Origin: Gammaproteobacteria bacterium
GTDB taxonomy: Bacteria; Pseudomonadota; Gammaproteobacteria; Steroidobacterales; Foliamicaceae
Length of the DNA: 64,000 nucleotides
Assembly (NCBI GenBank): GCA_011523505.1
Contig: WTGP01000012.1
Coordinates: 19,038 to 83,037 of the forward strand
Reading direction: 5' to 3'
The stretch's first letter is position 1, and each line of letters opens with the position of its first letter. Of the stretch, positions 8,535 through 17,100 are shown one piece after another. The notes beneath the pieces were generated by a model, which was not told the DNA's origin, did not search any database, and worked only from the letters and a program-made list of their open reading frames with translations. The translations under genes were made by a program, and so were the position numbers.

Positions 8535-8595
8535 GTGGGGGCATGTCCCCCACGTCATGCCCCTCGCGGCAGGTTCCCAACGCCATGCCCCTCGC
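8535..8595. repeat. Small palindrome and 12-bp direct repeat in the receptor-Rieske spacer
   Basis: A 7-bp inverted repeat (GTGGGGG 8535-8541, CCCCCAC 8547-8553) is followed by two copies of CATGCCCCTCGC at 8556-8567 and 8584-8595. The spacer from 8483 to 8687 holds no gene; together with the terminator-like hairpin these are its only visible structures. They could be a decayed repeat element or leader structures for the Rieske gene. Confidence 0.4.
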
Positions 8596-8687
8596 TGCGT
8601 CTCGCGCTCCTTCCCGCTCATGTTCCTGTATGCTTGGGCGAACAACCTGAAACATACGGCGAGCTGGTCAACAAGCGGGGGCTTTGA

Positions 8688-9767
8688 ATGAATCTGGCGA
8701 ACAAGCGTTATTACCCGCCGGGCAGGTACCCGGAAGGCTGGTATCTAGTGGAGATCGCCAGGAATTTGCCCAAGGGCGGACTTCTCCAGAAAGAATGGAT
8801 GGGCCGGCAGATCGTGGCCTGGCGCGATGCCGAAGGAAGAATTTGCGTGTCCGAGGCCTACTGCCCGCATCTGGGCGGACACCTGGGGCCGGACGGCGGC
8901 GGTTGCGTCAGAAACGGGCGTCTTGTCTGTCCCTTCCACGGCTTCGAATACGACGCCACCGGCCGGTGCGTGGCCACGCCGAATGCGCCGCCGCCCAGAA
9001 CGGCGCGGCTCACTGTGTATGAGACGCGCGAACTCAACGGCCTCATTCTCGCCTGGTGGAGCCCGGTGGGACGCGAACCGCAGTGGGAGCTCCCCGAGTG
9101 GCCGGACAAGGAATGGCACCGCCTCCACTACGGGAGCGTACGGCTGCGCGGCCACCCGCAGGAAACCGCGGAAAACTCCGTGGATATCGCCCATTTCCGC
9201 TACGTGCATGGCTACGCGGCGGTGAAGCAGGTCGGAGACGTGCAGGTGGACGGCGCCTACCTGTGCAACCGGTTTGTTTTCAGGCGCAACGTTAAGCTGC
9301 TTGGCCTGCCGGTTCTTACCGATGTTGCCGCGACAACCCATGTGTGGGGCCTCGGCTACTCCTTCGTCGAGTTTCATGAGCGCGTAAGCGGGCTGAAACT
9401 GCGCCAGTGGATCCTTTCCACGCCCATTGACGATACGCACATCAAGCTCGTGGTCGCCCTCCAGATCAGGCGTTGGGAACCCGGGCAGAAATGGCTGGCG
9501 ACATTGCTGCTTCGGTGTCTTCCCGCGAACTGGCTGACCCGGTTCTTCGTATCGCGGGTCAAGCACGACGTGCGCCAGGACGTGGCCATCTGGGAGAACA
9601 AGCGCTACCAGCCGCTGCCCATCCTGAGCCGCTCGGACGGCGAGATCATGACGTACCGGAAATACTGCGAGCAGTTCTATCCGGACGCCGAAGAGAGCCG
9701 CGCGCGTGTGCGCAGCCTCAAGCCCGCCCCGATTCATGCCGCGCGCGGCGCCAGGCTGGGCGCCTGA
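8688..9767 (+). CDS. Rieske non-heme iron oxygenase, steroid-type (KshA/DAF-36/SdmA-like)
   Basis: A 359-residue Rieske oxygenase. The 2Fe-2S ligands are C59-x-H61 (CPHLGGHLG) and C81-x2-H84 (CPFHGFEYD). The mononuclear iron site is N163-x2-D166-x2-H169-x4-H174 (ENSVDIAHFRYVHG). The length, single-subunit design and the ENSVDxAHF..VH pattern match oxygenases acting on steroids and sterols: KshA, DAF-36/Neverland cholesterol 7-desaturase and the bacterial C-4 demethylase SdmA. These assignments are from family knowledge; the sequence alone does not separate them. No reductase partner is adjacent. It is followed 45 bases later by a sterol methyltransferase homologue with its own Shine-Dalgarno, probably the same transcript. 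Confidence 0.85.
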   Translation: MNLANKRYYPPGRYPEGWYLVEIARNLPKGGLLQKEWMGRQIVAWRDAEGRICVSEAYCPHLGGHLGPDGGGCVRNGRLVCPFHGFEYDATGRCVATPNAPPPRTARLTVYETRELNGLILAWWSPVGREPQWELPEWPDKEWHRLHYGSVRLRGHPQETAENSVDIAHFRYVHGYAAVKQVGDVQVDGAYLCNRFVFRRNVKLLGLPVLTDVAATTHVWGLGYSFVEFHERVSGLKLRQWILSTPIDDTHIKLVVALQIRRWEPGQKWLATLLLRCLPANWLTRFFVSRVKHDVRQDVAIWENKRYQPLPILSRSDGEIMTYRKYCEQFYPDAEESRARVRSLKPAPIHAARGARLGA

Positions 9768-9812
9768 TCCCTCCCGGCGGCACAAAACCACTTCCAGGGA
9801 GACCCGCGCGCC

Positions 9813-10853
9813 ATGCCGGCGAAACTGCCCACGTCACTGAGGAACGCCTACAGGGGCTGGTCCGTCGCCAGCCGCGTCGAGTCGTTTGAAGGCTGGCTCG
9901 ACAGGCGGGAAGGCGGCGACGCCGAAGACCGTGGTTATGACCATGCCGAGACGGTCAATGACTACTACTCGCTGTGCAGCGAGTTCATGCAGTTCGGGTG
10001 GAACGAATCGCTGCACTTCGCCCCATTGAGGCCGGGCGAAAGCCTTGACGACTCGATCCTCCGGCATCAGCGGCTCATGATCGGCAAGCTCCGGCTCAAG
10101 GAGGGGATGACGGTCATTGACGTGGGGTGCGGAGTGGGCGGTCCGATGCGCCGGGTCGCCCGCGAGTCCGGCGCCCGCGTCGTCTGCCTCAACAACAACG
10201 AACAGCAACTGGAAAAGGCGAAGCGCAGGAACGTTGAAGCCGGTCTTGATCACATGGCGGACTACGCCCACTGCAGCTTCATGGACATGAGCAGGTTCGG
10301 GCCCGACTCCTTCGACGCGGGCTATGCGATCGAGTCCACCTGCCATGCGCCGGACAAGAAGGGCGCTTTTGCCGAGATCTTCCGCGTGTTGAAGCCCGGG
10401 GCCTTGTTCTGGGGGCAGGAAATGTGCCTGACGAACAAGTTCGATCCGAACAGCGCCCGCCACCGGGCCATCGAGCGCGAACTCATGCACGGGATCGCGT
10501 TGAACGGGATCGCAACCTTCGCGGAGGTCGATCGGGCGCTGGAGGCGGTGGGGTTCGAAGTGATCGAGGGAATGGACAGGGCGACGCAGGAAGATCCGTA
10601 CACCCCCTGGTATCAGCCTATGGAGGGAGAAACCGGGACGTTCCGGAACCTCCTGCGCAGGACGCCTGCGGGCCGGAAGGCCATGATCGGCATGGTGAAG
10701 CTCACGGAGGCGGTCGGACTCTTCCCGAAGGGCTCCAACACGGTGGTCCGGCTCATGGACCGGACCGCGGAGGCTTACGTTGCCGGCGGCAAGACCGGGA
10801 TATTCACCCCGCTCTACTGTTTTCTCGCGCGCAAACCAGCGCGGACTGCTTGA
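9813..10853 (+). CDS. Sterol 24-C-methyltransferase (SMT/Erg6) homologue
   Basis: A 346-residue SAM-dependent methyltransferase with the full set of SMT signatures in order: an aromatic-rich region (YYSLCSEFMQFGWNESLHFA), SAM motif I D103-V-G-C-G-V-G-G110, the LNNNEQQ segment, the SMT-specific YAIESTCHAPD, IFRVLKPGALFWGQE with NKFDP after it, and a C-terminal PWYQPM followed by an SMT_C-like domain. In eukaryotes these enzymes methylate the C-24 side chain of sterols; related plant enzymes methylate tocopherols but lack the CHAP signature. Bacterial SMT homologues are rare and known mainly from uncultured bacteria. A Shine-Dalgarno (AGGGAGA) precedes the ATG. The upstream Rieske gene fits a sterol-tailoring role, although no sterol cyclase is in the window. 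Confidence 0.85.
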   Translation: MPAKLPTSLRNAYRGWSVASRVESFEGWLDRREGGDAEDRGYDHAETVNDYYSLCSEFMQFGWNESLHFAPLRPGESLDDSILRHQRLMIGKLRLKEGMTVIDVGCGVGGPMRRVARESGARVVCLNNNEQQLEKAKRRNVEAGLDHMADYAHCSFMDMSRFGPDSFDAGYAIESTCHAPDKKGAFAEIFRVLKPGALFWGQEMCLTNKFDPNSARHRAIERELMHGIALNGIATFAEVDRALEAVGFEVIEGMDRATQEDPYTPWYQPMEGETGTFRNLLRRTPAGRKAMIGMVKLTEAVGLFPKGSNTVVRLMDRTAEAYVAGGKTGIFTPLYCFLARKPARTA

Positions 10854-10887
10854 GTCCGCCCGTATGTGTGCCTCCCTCTCGTTGGGT

Positions 10888-11004
10888 GCTTCGATCCCGC
10901 CCCTTTTTGTGCCTTCCTCTCGTGGGAGACGCCATCCTGGCTCGGAATCGCTATCCTGCTTTTACGCTCCCTCGAGAGGAAGGCACAAAAAGGGGCTACG
11001 GTGG
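10888..11004. repeat. Dispersed palindromic element, copy 1
   Basis: An intergenic element of about 117 bp between the SMT and membrane-fusion genes. Perfect 23-bp arms at 10900-10922 and 10973-10995 enclose a core that reads, on the opposite strand, almost identically to the core of the copy at 18724-18841. Homology extends past the arms to the flanks (GCTTCGATCCCGCCC on one side, GGGCTACGGTGG on the other). A further half-arm with flank (about 10857-10887) precedes it, as if a second, partial copy had been joined. It encodes no transposase and looks like a MITE or REP/BIME-type element. Confidence 0.75.
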
Positions 11005-11008
11005 GTGC

Positions 11009-12094
11009 TTAGCCTGTGGTGTCGCGCTGGACCCTGACGTGTTGGCCGGGACTGACGAATTCCTGGCCCACCGTGATCAATGTGACTTCGGCCGGCAATC
11101 CGGAAACCCACAGGCCGTCCGGATCTTCCCGGACCACGTCGATCGGGTAGAAGAGAACCCGCTGATCGTCGTCAACGGCGCGCACGCCCATTTCTCCGTT
11201 GGCGTCCAGCACCACGTAGGACATCCCCACCTTGTGCGCCGGCTGGGCATGCAGGGCCACTTCGACTTCCGCGCTCAACCCCGAGGAAATCGAAAAGTCC
11301 GGGTTGGGGACCGTCACTTCGATGGGATAGGTGCGTGACTGGTCCGCCGACTGCTTGCCGATAAACGTAAGCGAGCCGCGGGCCGTGCCGCCGGTGGCCA
11401 TCGTGATCCGCACTTCGGCGCCTAGGTCCAGTTGCGGATACTGCTGCTCCGTGACCGCGGCCTCCACGTAGATCGGATCGAGATCGAGAACGGTGGCGCA
11501 GGGGCTGCCCATCTGCAGGTAGTCGCCCACCTCCGCATGCGTCTCTTCCACGAAGCCGGCGAACGGCGCAACCACGGCGGTATTCTCAAGTTCCAGTTCG
11601 CTGGCCAGGAGCTGGCGGCGCGCTGAACTCAACTGGGCCTTGGCCCGGGCGACCGCGATCTCCTGCTGCAGGCCCCTTTCGCGCAGGGTCTTCATGCCTT
11701 CGTACTCCAGCGTCGCCAGATCGACCGCGTCGCCGGCCTCGCGAACGCGCAGTGCGCGGTCATTGACCTCCACCTGGCAAAGCACATCGCCCGCCGACAC
11801 CTGCGCCCCGATATCGATCGGCCGGTCATCCACGCGGCCGGATGTTTCGGCGCGCACCGTCACCGCATGCCGGGTTCGCGTGCGGCCGCGCAGCGTCAGC
11901 GTCCTGGATTGTTCCGAAGCTCGGCTGGTTCGTACCCGCACCACGATGTCATCCCGCGCTTGGGCGCGCGAGGCGACCGACGCCTGCCCGTCGTCGTCGC
12001 CGCCGCCCAGAATTCCGGACAGCAGCCATACGGCGCAAACTGCAAGGACCAGCCCGGCCCACAATGGTTTGCGCAGGGATTCCCTGATTTTCAT
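11009..12094 (-). CDS. RND efflux periplasmic adaptor (membrane-fusion protein)
   Basis: A 361-residue HlyD/MexA-type adaptor. An N-terminal membrane anchor (about residues 12-30) precedes a lipoyl/biotinyl half-motif (VRAETSGRVDDRPIDIGAQV), an alpha-helical hairpin (about 120-165), the second lipoyl half (AVVAPFAGFVEETHAEVGDY) and a beta-barrel plus membrane-proximal domain. It is the last gene of the operon RND pump - GPP34/P450 - adaptor, 34 bases after the P450 stop. No TolC-like outer-membrane channel is encoded nearby, so a shared channel must be used or the pump may work without one. The neighbours suggest the exported substrate is the product of the P450. Confidence 0.88.
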   Translation of the reverse strand: MKIRESLRKPLWAGLVLAVCAVWLLSGILGGGDDDGQASVASRAQARDDIVVRVRTSRASEQSRTLTLRGRTRTRHAVTVRAETSGRVDDRPIDIGAQVSAGDVLCQVEVNDRALRVREAGDAVDLATLEYEGMKTLRERGLQQEIAVARAKAQLSSARRQLLASELELENTAVVAPFAGFVEETHAEVGDYLQMGSPCATVLDLDPIYVEAAVTEQQYPQLDLGAEVRITMATGGTARGSLTFIGKQSADQSRTYPIEVTVPNPDFSISSGLSAEVEVALHAQPAHKVGMSYVVLDANGEMGVRAVDDDQRVLFYPIDVVREDPDGLWVSGLPAEVTLITVGQEFVSPGQHVRVQRDTTG

Positions 12095-12128
12095 TTATTC
12101 GGATTCCGTCTAAACCGTGGCCCGCAGG

Positions 12129-14126
12129 TCAGAAGTCGTGACGCCTTTTGTCAATGGTAAATCGAAACTTGCTGTTCGGTGCGCTGGTGGGAAACGGATT
12201 GAATCTCATCTCATAGTCCGACGGAACGACGCTGATGTCGAAATAGTAGGCGATCAGGAGCAGGTTGATCGTCATTTGCAGTTCCACCCATTTCGACCCC
12301 AGGCAATGATGCGTCCCGAGCCCGAACGGCACGTATGCTCCCGCGCGCTTGTGCTCGTCCCGAGGCGGCGCGTAGCGGTCGATATCGAATTTTGTGGGAT
12401 CGGGAAAAGTCTCTTCCAGGTGGTGCGCGGCGGTGTGCGCAAACACCACGCGAGTGTCCTTCGGAATGTTGTAGCCCTGCACCACGCAGTGGTTCATGGT
12501 GGTTCGAAGCTGCATCGGAATGACCGGATACAGGCGCTGGGACTCCAGGAACACCCGGTGGGCGACGTCGATCGCGGACCTCGTGAAATCGTCCTTGCCC
12601 GGGTCGCCGTTGGCGAACAGCGTTTCGGCTTCCTTCTGAACCCGGCGGTAGATTTCGGGATGGCTGGCCATGCCGTACACCGCGAAGCTCAGCCCGCTGC
12701 CGAGGTAAATGCTGGCGATGAAGCCCGCGACCAGCATGAAGCTCAGATCGGTCTCCGGGAAATACTGGGGATCGCTGGCGTGCAGGCTCAGAATATGATC
12801 GACCAGGTCCTTGGGTTTGCCTTTACGCTGCGCCGGCGTGTGCGCATTCAATACCCGGTTGAGCATCTCGAAAATGCGCTTCCTCTTCCTGGCCATGCCG
12901 GGCGTCTGCATCATGAATTTCGGCAGGGCTTTCTGCACTTGCGTGACCAGCGAGCGGTGTTCGTAGCTGAGGAGATCGTCGATATGGTCCGACGCGTCCA
13001 CGCCCACCATGAGCTGCGACACCTGAACGCTCATCAGCTCCTGGCATGCGGCGGCGCCTGGCATCGGTTGCCCCGGGACCCATTTCTCCAGTGACGCACG
13101 GCAGAATTTATATACTTCGTCCAGCCTCGCCTCCAGCGTCGCGCGGGAATAACCGGCGCGCAAGGACTTTCTCATTCGGTAATGCTCCGTGCCGTCCATG
13201 CCGGGCAAGGTCCGCGACGCACCGTACAGTTGCTCGAAGTCGGCCATGTGGTCCCGCGTGCGGAAATAGGTGCGGCCGTTGCGGTTGATCCATGCGTTGG
13301 TGTCCGGGCCGGCAAGCACGACAACGCCCTTTTCCGAGAAAGGCTTCTTGATCCTGAAAACCGGACCGTATTCCCTGTACAGGTCCGTCAGGATCCTTGA
13401 AAGGTTGCCCCGCCTCAGGTTTCGATTCGGAATCAGCTTCAGCAGGTTGGCGACCGGAATCGGCCGGGTGCGCCCTACGGGCTGCTGCACCGGGCGTCCC
13501 TGACTCTCCCTTACAGCCGCGCCGATGGCCCGTCCCACCAGGTCCATTTTGCAGAGCAGATCGATGCGCTCGCGCGATTCCTCATACTCTTCTTCGGTGA
13601 GCAACAGCGGCAGGGCGTCGCATGCGGCAATCAGGCTGATCAGGATCACATCCCGGGGATCGGGAATCTCATCGTCCAGGATGGCGCGAAGGACGCGCGT
13701 CTTGACCTGCAGTTTGGTCGATCCGTCGTCCGCGGAGTACGTTCCGGTGCGCGATACCTGGCGGCTCAGGGACCAGAAGCCACCCGAATCGTGGTCCAGA
13801 ATGTTCTTCTCGACCAGCCGGTCGAGGATGATGTCCATCGCGTCGTCCGATCGCTGCGCGGTCTTTTCGATCCAGTACTGGGCGTTGTGCACCGGCGGGG
13901 GCGCCGAGGCGATTTCCTCCAGCACCGGATCCAGCAGGGGGTCGCCCGTCTCCTTGGCGTCCAGGAGCGTAAGCGTCTCCGTATCGGTGTCGATGCGGAA
14001 TTCGAGCGAAAGGTCCGCGAGCACCGAGCCCGCGATCACGCAGGACAGGTTCCAGGCGCCGACGGGCTCGAAATAGCCGCTGTCTTCGTTAAGAAGAACC
14101 AGGGCCAACTCTTCTGCCAATCTCAC
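12129..14126 (-). CDS. GPP34 (GOLPH3-like) domain fused to cytochrome P450
   Basis: A 665-residue fusion. Residues 1 to about 210 match the GPP34/GOLPH3 fold: LAEELALVLLNEDSGYF start, VIAGSVLADLSL helix, TGDPLLDPVLEEI, IILDRLVEKNIL and DPRDVILISLIAACD. GOLPH3 binds phosphoinositides at Golgi membranes; bacterial GPP34 proteins are mostly of unknown function. Residues ~235-665 are a P450: ExxR (E528 and R531 in LESQRLYP) and heme loop FGLGTHHC608LG. The I-helix reads AGFIAS (from residue 467), lacking the usual acid-Thr pair. Start: GTG at 14126 places the GPP34 fold at the N-terminus; a TTG at 14171, abutting the pump stop, would add 15 unconvincing residues. It sits between an RND pump and its adaptor in one operon. 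Confidence 0.85.
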   Translation of the reverse strand: MRLAEELALVLLNEDSGYFEPVGAWNLSCVIAGSVLADLSLEFRIDTDTETLTLLDAKETGDPLLDPVLEEIASAPPPVHNAQYWIEKTAQRSDDAMDIILDRLVEKNILDHDSGGFWSLSRQVSRTGTYSADDGSTKLQVKTRVLRAILDDEIPDPRDVILISLIAACDALPLLLTEEEYEESRERIDLLCKMDLVGRAIGAAVRESQGRPVQQPVGRTRPIPVANLLKLIPNRNLRRGNLSRILTDLYREYGPVFRIKKPFSEKGVVVLAGPDTNAWINRNGRTYFRTRDHMADFEQLYGASRTLPGMDGTEHYRMRKSLRAGYSRATLEARLDEVYKFCRASLEKWVPGQPMPGAAACQELMSVQVSQLMVGVDASDHIDDLLSYEHRSLVTQVQKALPKFMMQTPGMARKRKRIFEMLNRVLNAHTPAQRKGKPKDLVDHILSLHASDPQYFPETDLSFMLVAGFIASIYLGSGLSFAVYGMASHPEIYRRVQKEAETLFANGDPGKDDFTRSAIDVAHRVFLESQRLYPVIPMQLRTTMNHCVVQGYNIPKDTRVVFAHTAAHHLEETFPDPTKFDIDRYAPPRDEHKRAGAYVPFGLGTHHCLGSKWVELQMTINLLLIAYYFDISVVPSDYEMRFNPFPTSAPNSKFRFTIDKRRHDF

Positions 14127-14171
14127 AACTACCCCCGCAGTCGAATCAGTTGTCCATAAGACACGGGTCAA

Positions 14172-17100
14172 TCATACGCCGGGAGAGCGGTCCGCGTAAC
14201 TGTCTCCGCCGCGAAGCCGGACCGGCTTCGGCGCCCTGCTGCGCAGGTCCGTCAGAACACCCGAGAACATCCCCTTGAGCCGGCTCGGCAGCACCAGCAG
14301 CGCCGGCGTCAGGATCAGCGTCAGGATCGTGGCGAAGGTCAGTCCGGACACGACGGCCTGGGCCAGAGGCACCCAGTAACCCGAAAGCTCGCCTCCGGAG
14401 ACCCACCTTCGGTTGATGAAATCCACCGATTGATGGCTGGCCAGCGGCAGCAGTCCGATCACGGTGGTGACGGTGGTGAGAAGCACCGGCCGCAGGCGCT
14501 GCAGTCCGGTAAGCACAATGAGTTCGCCGATGTCCCGGTCGGGAAATTCCCTGCGGCCCACGTTGTAGGTGTCGATCAGCACGATGTTGTTGTTCACGAC
14601 GATGCCCGCCAGCGACACCACGCCCACCCCGCTCAATATCGCGCTGAACGGCTGGTTGGTGATGACCAGCCCCAGAAACACTCCGGCCGTGGACAGCACG
14701 ATCGCCAGCATGATCAGGAAGCTCTGGTAAATGTTGTTGAACTGCGTGACCAGCAACGCGAACATGAGCAGCAGCGCAAAGGAAAAGGCCTTGGAGAGAA
14801 AGTCGATCGACTCTTCCTGCTCCTCGGTCGTGCCGCGGAAGCGGATATCCACCTCCGAATCGAAAGTCTGGCTGTCCAGCCACGCCTGGATCTCCCGGAT
14901 CTTGGCGTCCGGCAGCACGCCGGGCGCCACGCCGGCCCGGATCATGTGGATGTCCTCCTGGTCGGCCCGCTGGATGGTGTCCAGCCGGGGCGTCGCGCGC
15001 CGGGTGACGAAATTGGACAACGGCACAGGCCCGTTGCGGGTGACGATCCTCAGGTCGTCGAGTTCGTTGACGCCGCGGTCTTCGGTCGGGTAGCGGATCC
15101 TGATGTCCAGCGCATCGTCCGCGTCATCGGGGCGGTATTCGCCCAGCTTGGCGCCGTTCGTCACGAGCTGCGTCGCCAGTCCAACGGTGGAGACGTCGGC
15201 GCCGTACAGGCCCGCCACGGCCCGGTCCACTTCCAGTTGCCATTCGATTCCGGGCACGGGAAGCGTGTCCTCGATGTCCCTCAGTCCTTCGACCTCGTTG
15301 ACGATGTACTCGCGCACCCTTTCGACCACGGGAACAAGGCGCTCACGCTCATTGGAGGAGAACTGCAGGGCGATCGGTTTGCCGGCGGTGATCTGGCTCT
15401 CGAACGGCCGCACTTCGATGATCACCCCGCCGAACCTCTCCGTTCGTCGCCGAACTTCCTCCAGCACTTCCATGCCGGTCGTGTCGCGCTGGCTGCTCTC
15501 GACCATCTCGACGAACATGGCGCCGATGCGGTCCGCGGTCGAGCCGCCCTGGTATTGCATCCGCTGTCCCTGGGCCTGGCCCGCGCCAGTCGTGGTGAAC
15601 ATGTTCAGGTTCTTGATGCCCGGGACCTCGAGGACCGCTGCCTCCACCTCGGCCACCAGCCGGTAGGCTTCCTCCACGTCCAGGTTGCCGCGGGCGCGCA
15701 CGAACACCTGGGCGTAGGTGGGGTCGTTCTCGTTGAAGAAAAGCACGCCCAGGTCGCGCGAGCCATGCACCGTGAATATGCCCAGTACCAGCGCGATCAC
15801 GATGGCGACCGTGACCAGGGGACGGCGCACGGCCAGCGCAAGCAGGCGGCCGTAGCCGCGCGCGAAACGGCCCAGCCGCGACCAGTCCAGTTCCCACATG
15901 CTGTCCGCGCCCGCCGCCGCCACGGCGGATACGAGGCTTCGGCGCCGGAACGTCGTGCCCAGGACCGGGGCGAATATCAACGCGTAGAGCAGCGCTCCGA
16001 TCAGCACCCACAGCAGGGTAATGGGCAGGTATCCCATGAAGGCGCCGGCCACGCCGGGCCAGAACATCAGCGGCACGAAGGCCGCCAGGGTGGTCGCGGT
16101 GGAGGCCAGCACGGGCAGGAACATGCGCTTGGCGGCCGCCCCATAAGCCTCAAGTTCGGTTTCGCCTTCCGTGATTCGCCGTTCGGCATCCTCGGTGACC
16201 ACGATGGCGCCGTCGATCAGCATGCCCAGACCCAGCAGCATGCCGAACATGACCATGAAGTTGAACGAGTGGCCGAACAGCCACAGGAAGATCAGCGCGA
16301 ACAGGAACGAAACCGGGATGGCGCCGGCCACCAACAAGCTGCTCCTCAGGCCCATGGCCGGGAATATGACCAGCATCACCAGCACCAGAGCGGTCACGAT
16401 GTTCCCCTGCAATTCGACGATCTGCTTGGCGGCGAACTGGGACGTGTCCTGGGAATAGAACATGTTGACGCCCGCGGGCAGCCGATCGCGGAAACCGTCC
16501 GCCACTTCTCGGACCGCGGTTGCCGTTTCGATGCTGTTTGCGCCCGAACGCCGGTACACGAACACCGATATGGAACGCTCGCCGTTGGCGTGGGAGTAGC
16601 TGGCCCGGTCCTTGAACGTGCGCCTCACCGAGGCCACGTCGCTCAAGGTCACGACCGTGTCGCCTTCGATGCGCACCGGAATGTCGAGCAGGTCGTCCGT
16701 GGATTCGATGACGCTGGGCACCTTGACCGAGACGCTCCCCTGGGCGGAATCCATCGCGCCCGCCGCGATCAGCCGGTTGTTGCGCGTCAGCGCCCCGTAG
16801 AGCTCCTCCACGGACATCCGGTAGGTCGCGAGCTGCTCCGGCCGGATGAGGATTTCCATGAACTCCTCGCGGTGCCCCTGCAGCGCCGCCAATTGCACCT
16901 GGCCTACCGTTTCGATCCGGTCGCGAAGGCTGCGCGCGGTGGCGTAGAGAGTTTCCTCCGGTGTATTGCGTCCTACCAGGTTGATCTGCAGCACGGGGTA
17001 GTCGGTGGTCGCGGTCTCCTCGACGATCGGCTCCTCCGTCGTGGACGGGAACTCGGGCTTGGCCCGATTCACGGCCTCGCGCACGTCGCTCAGTGCTACG

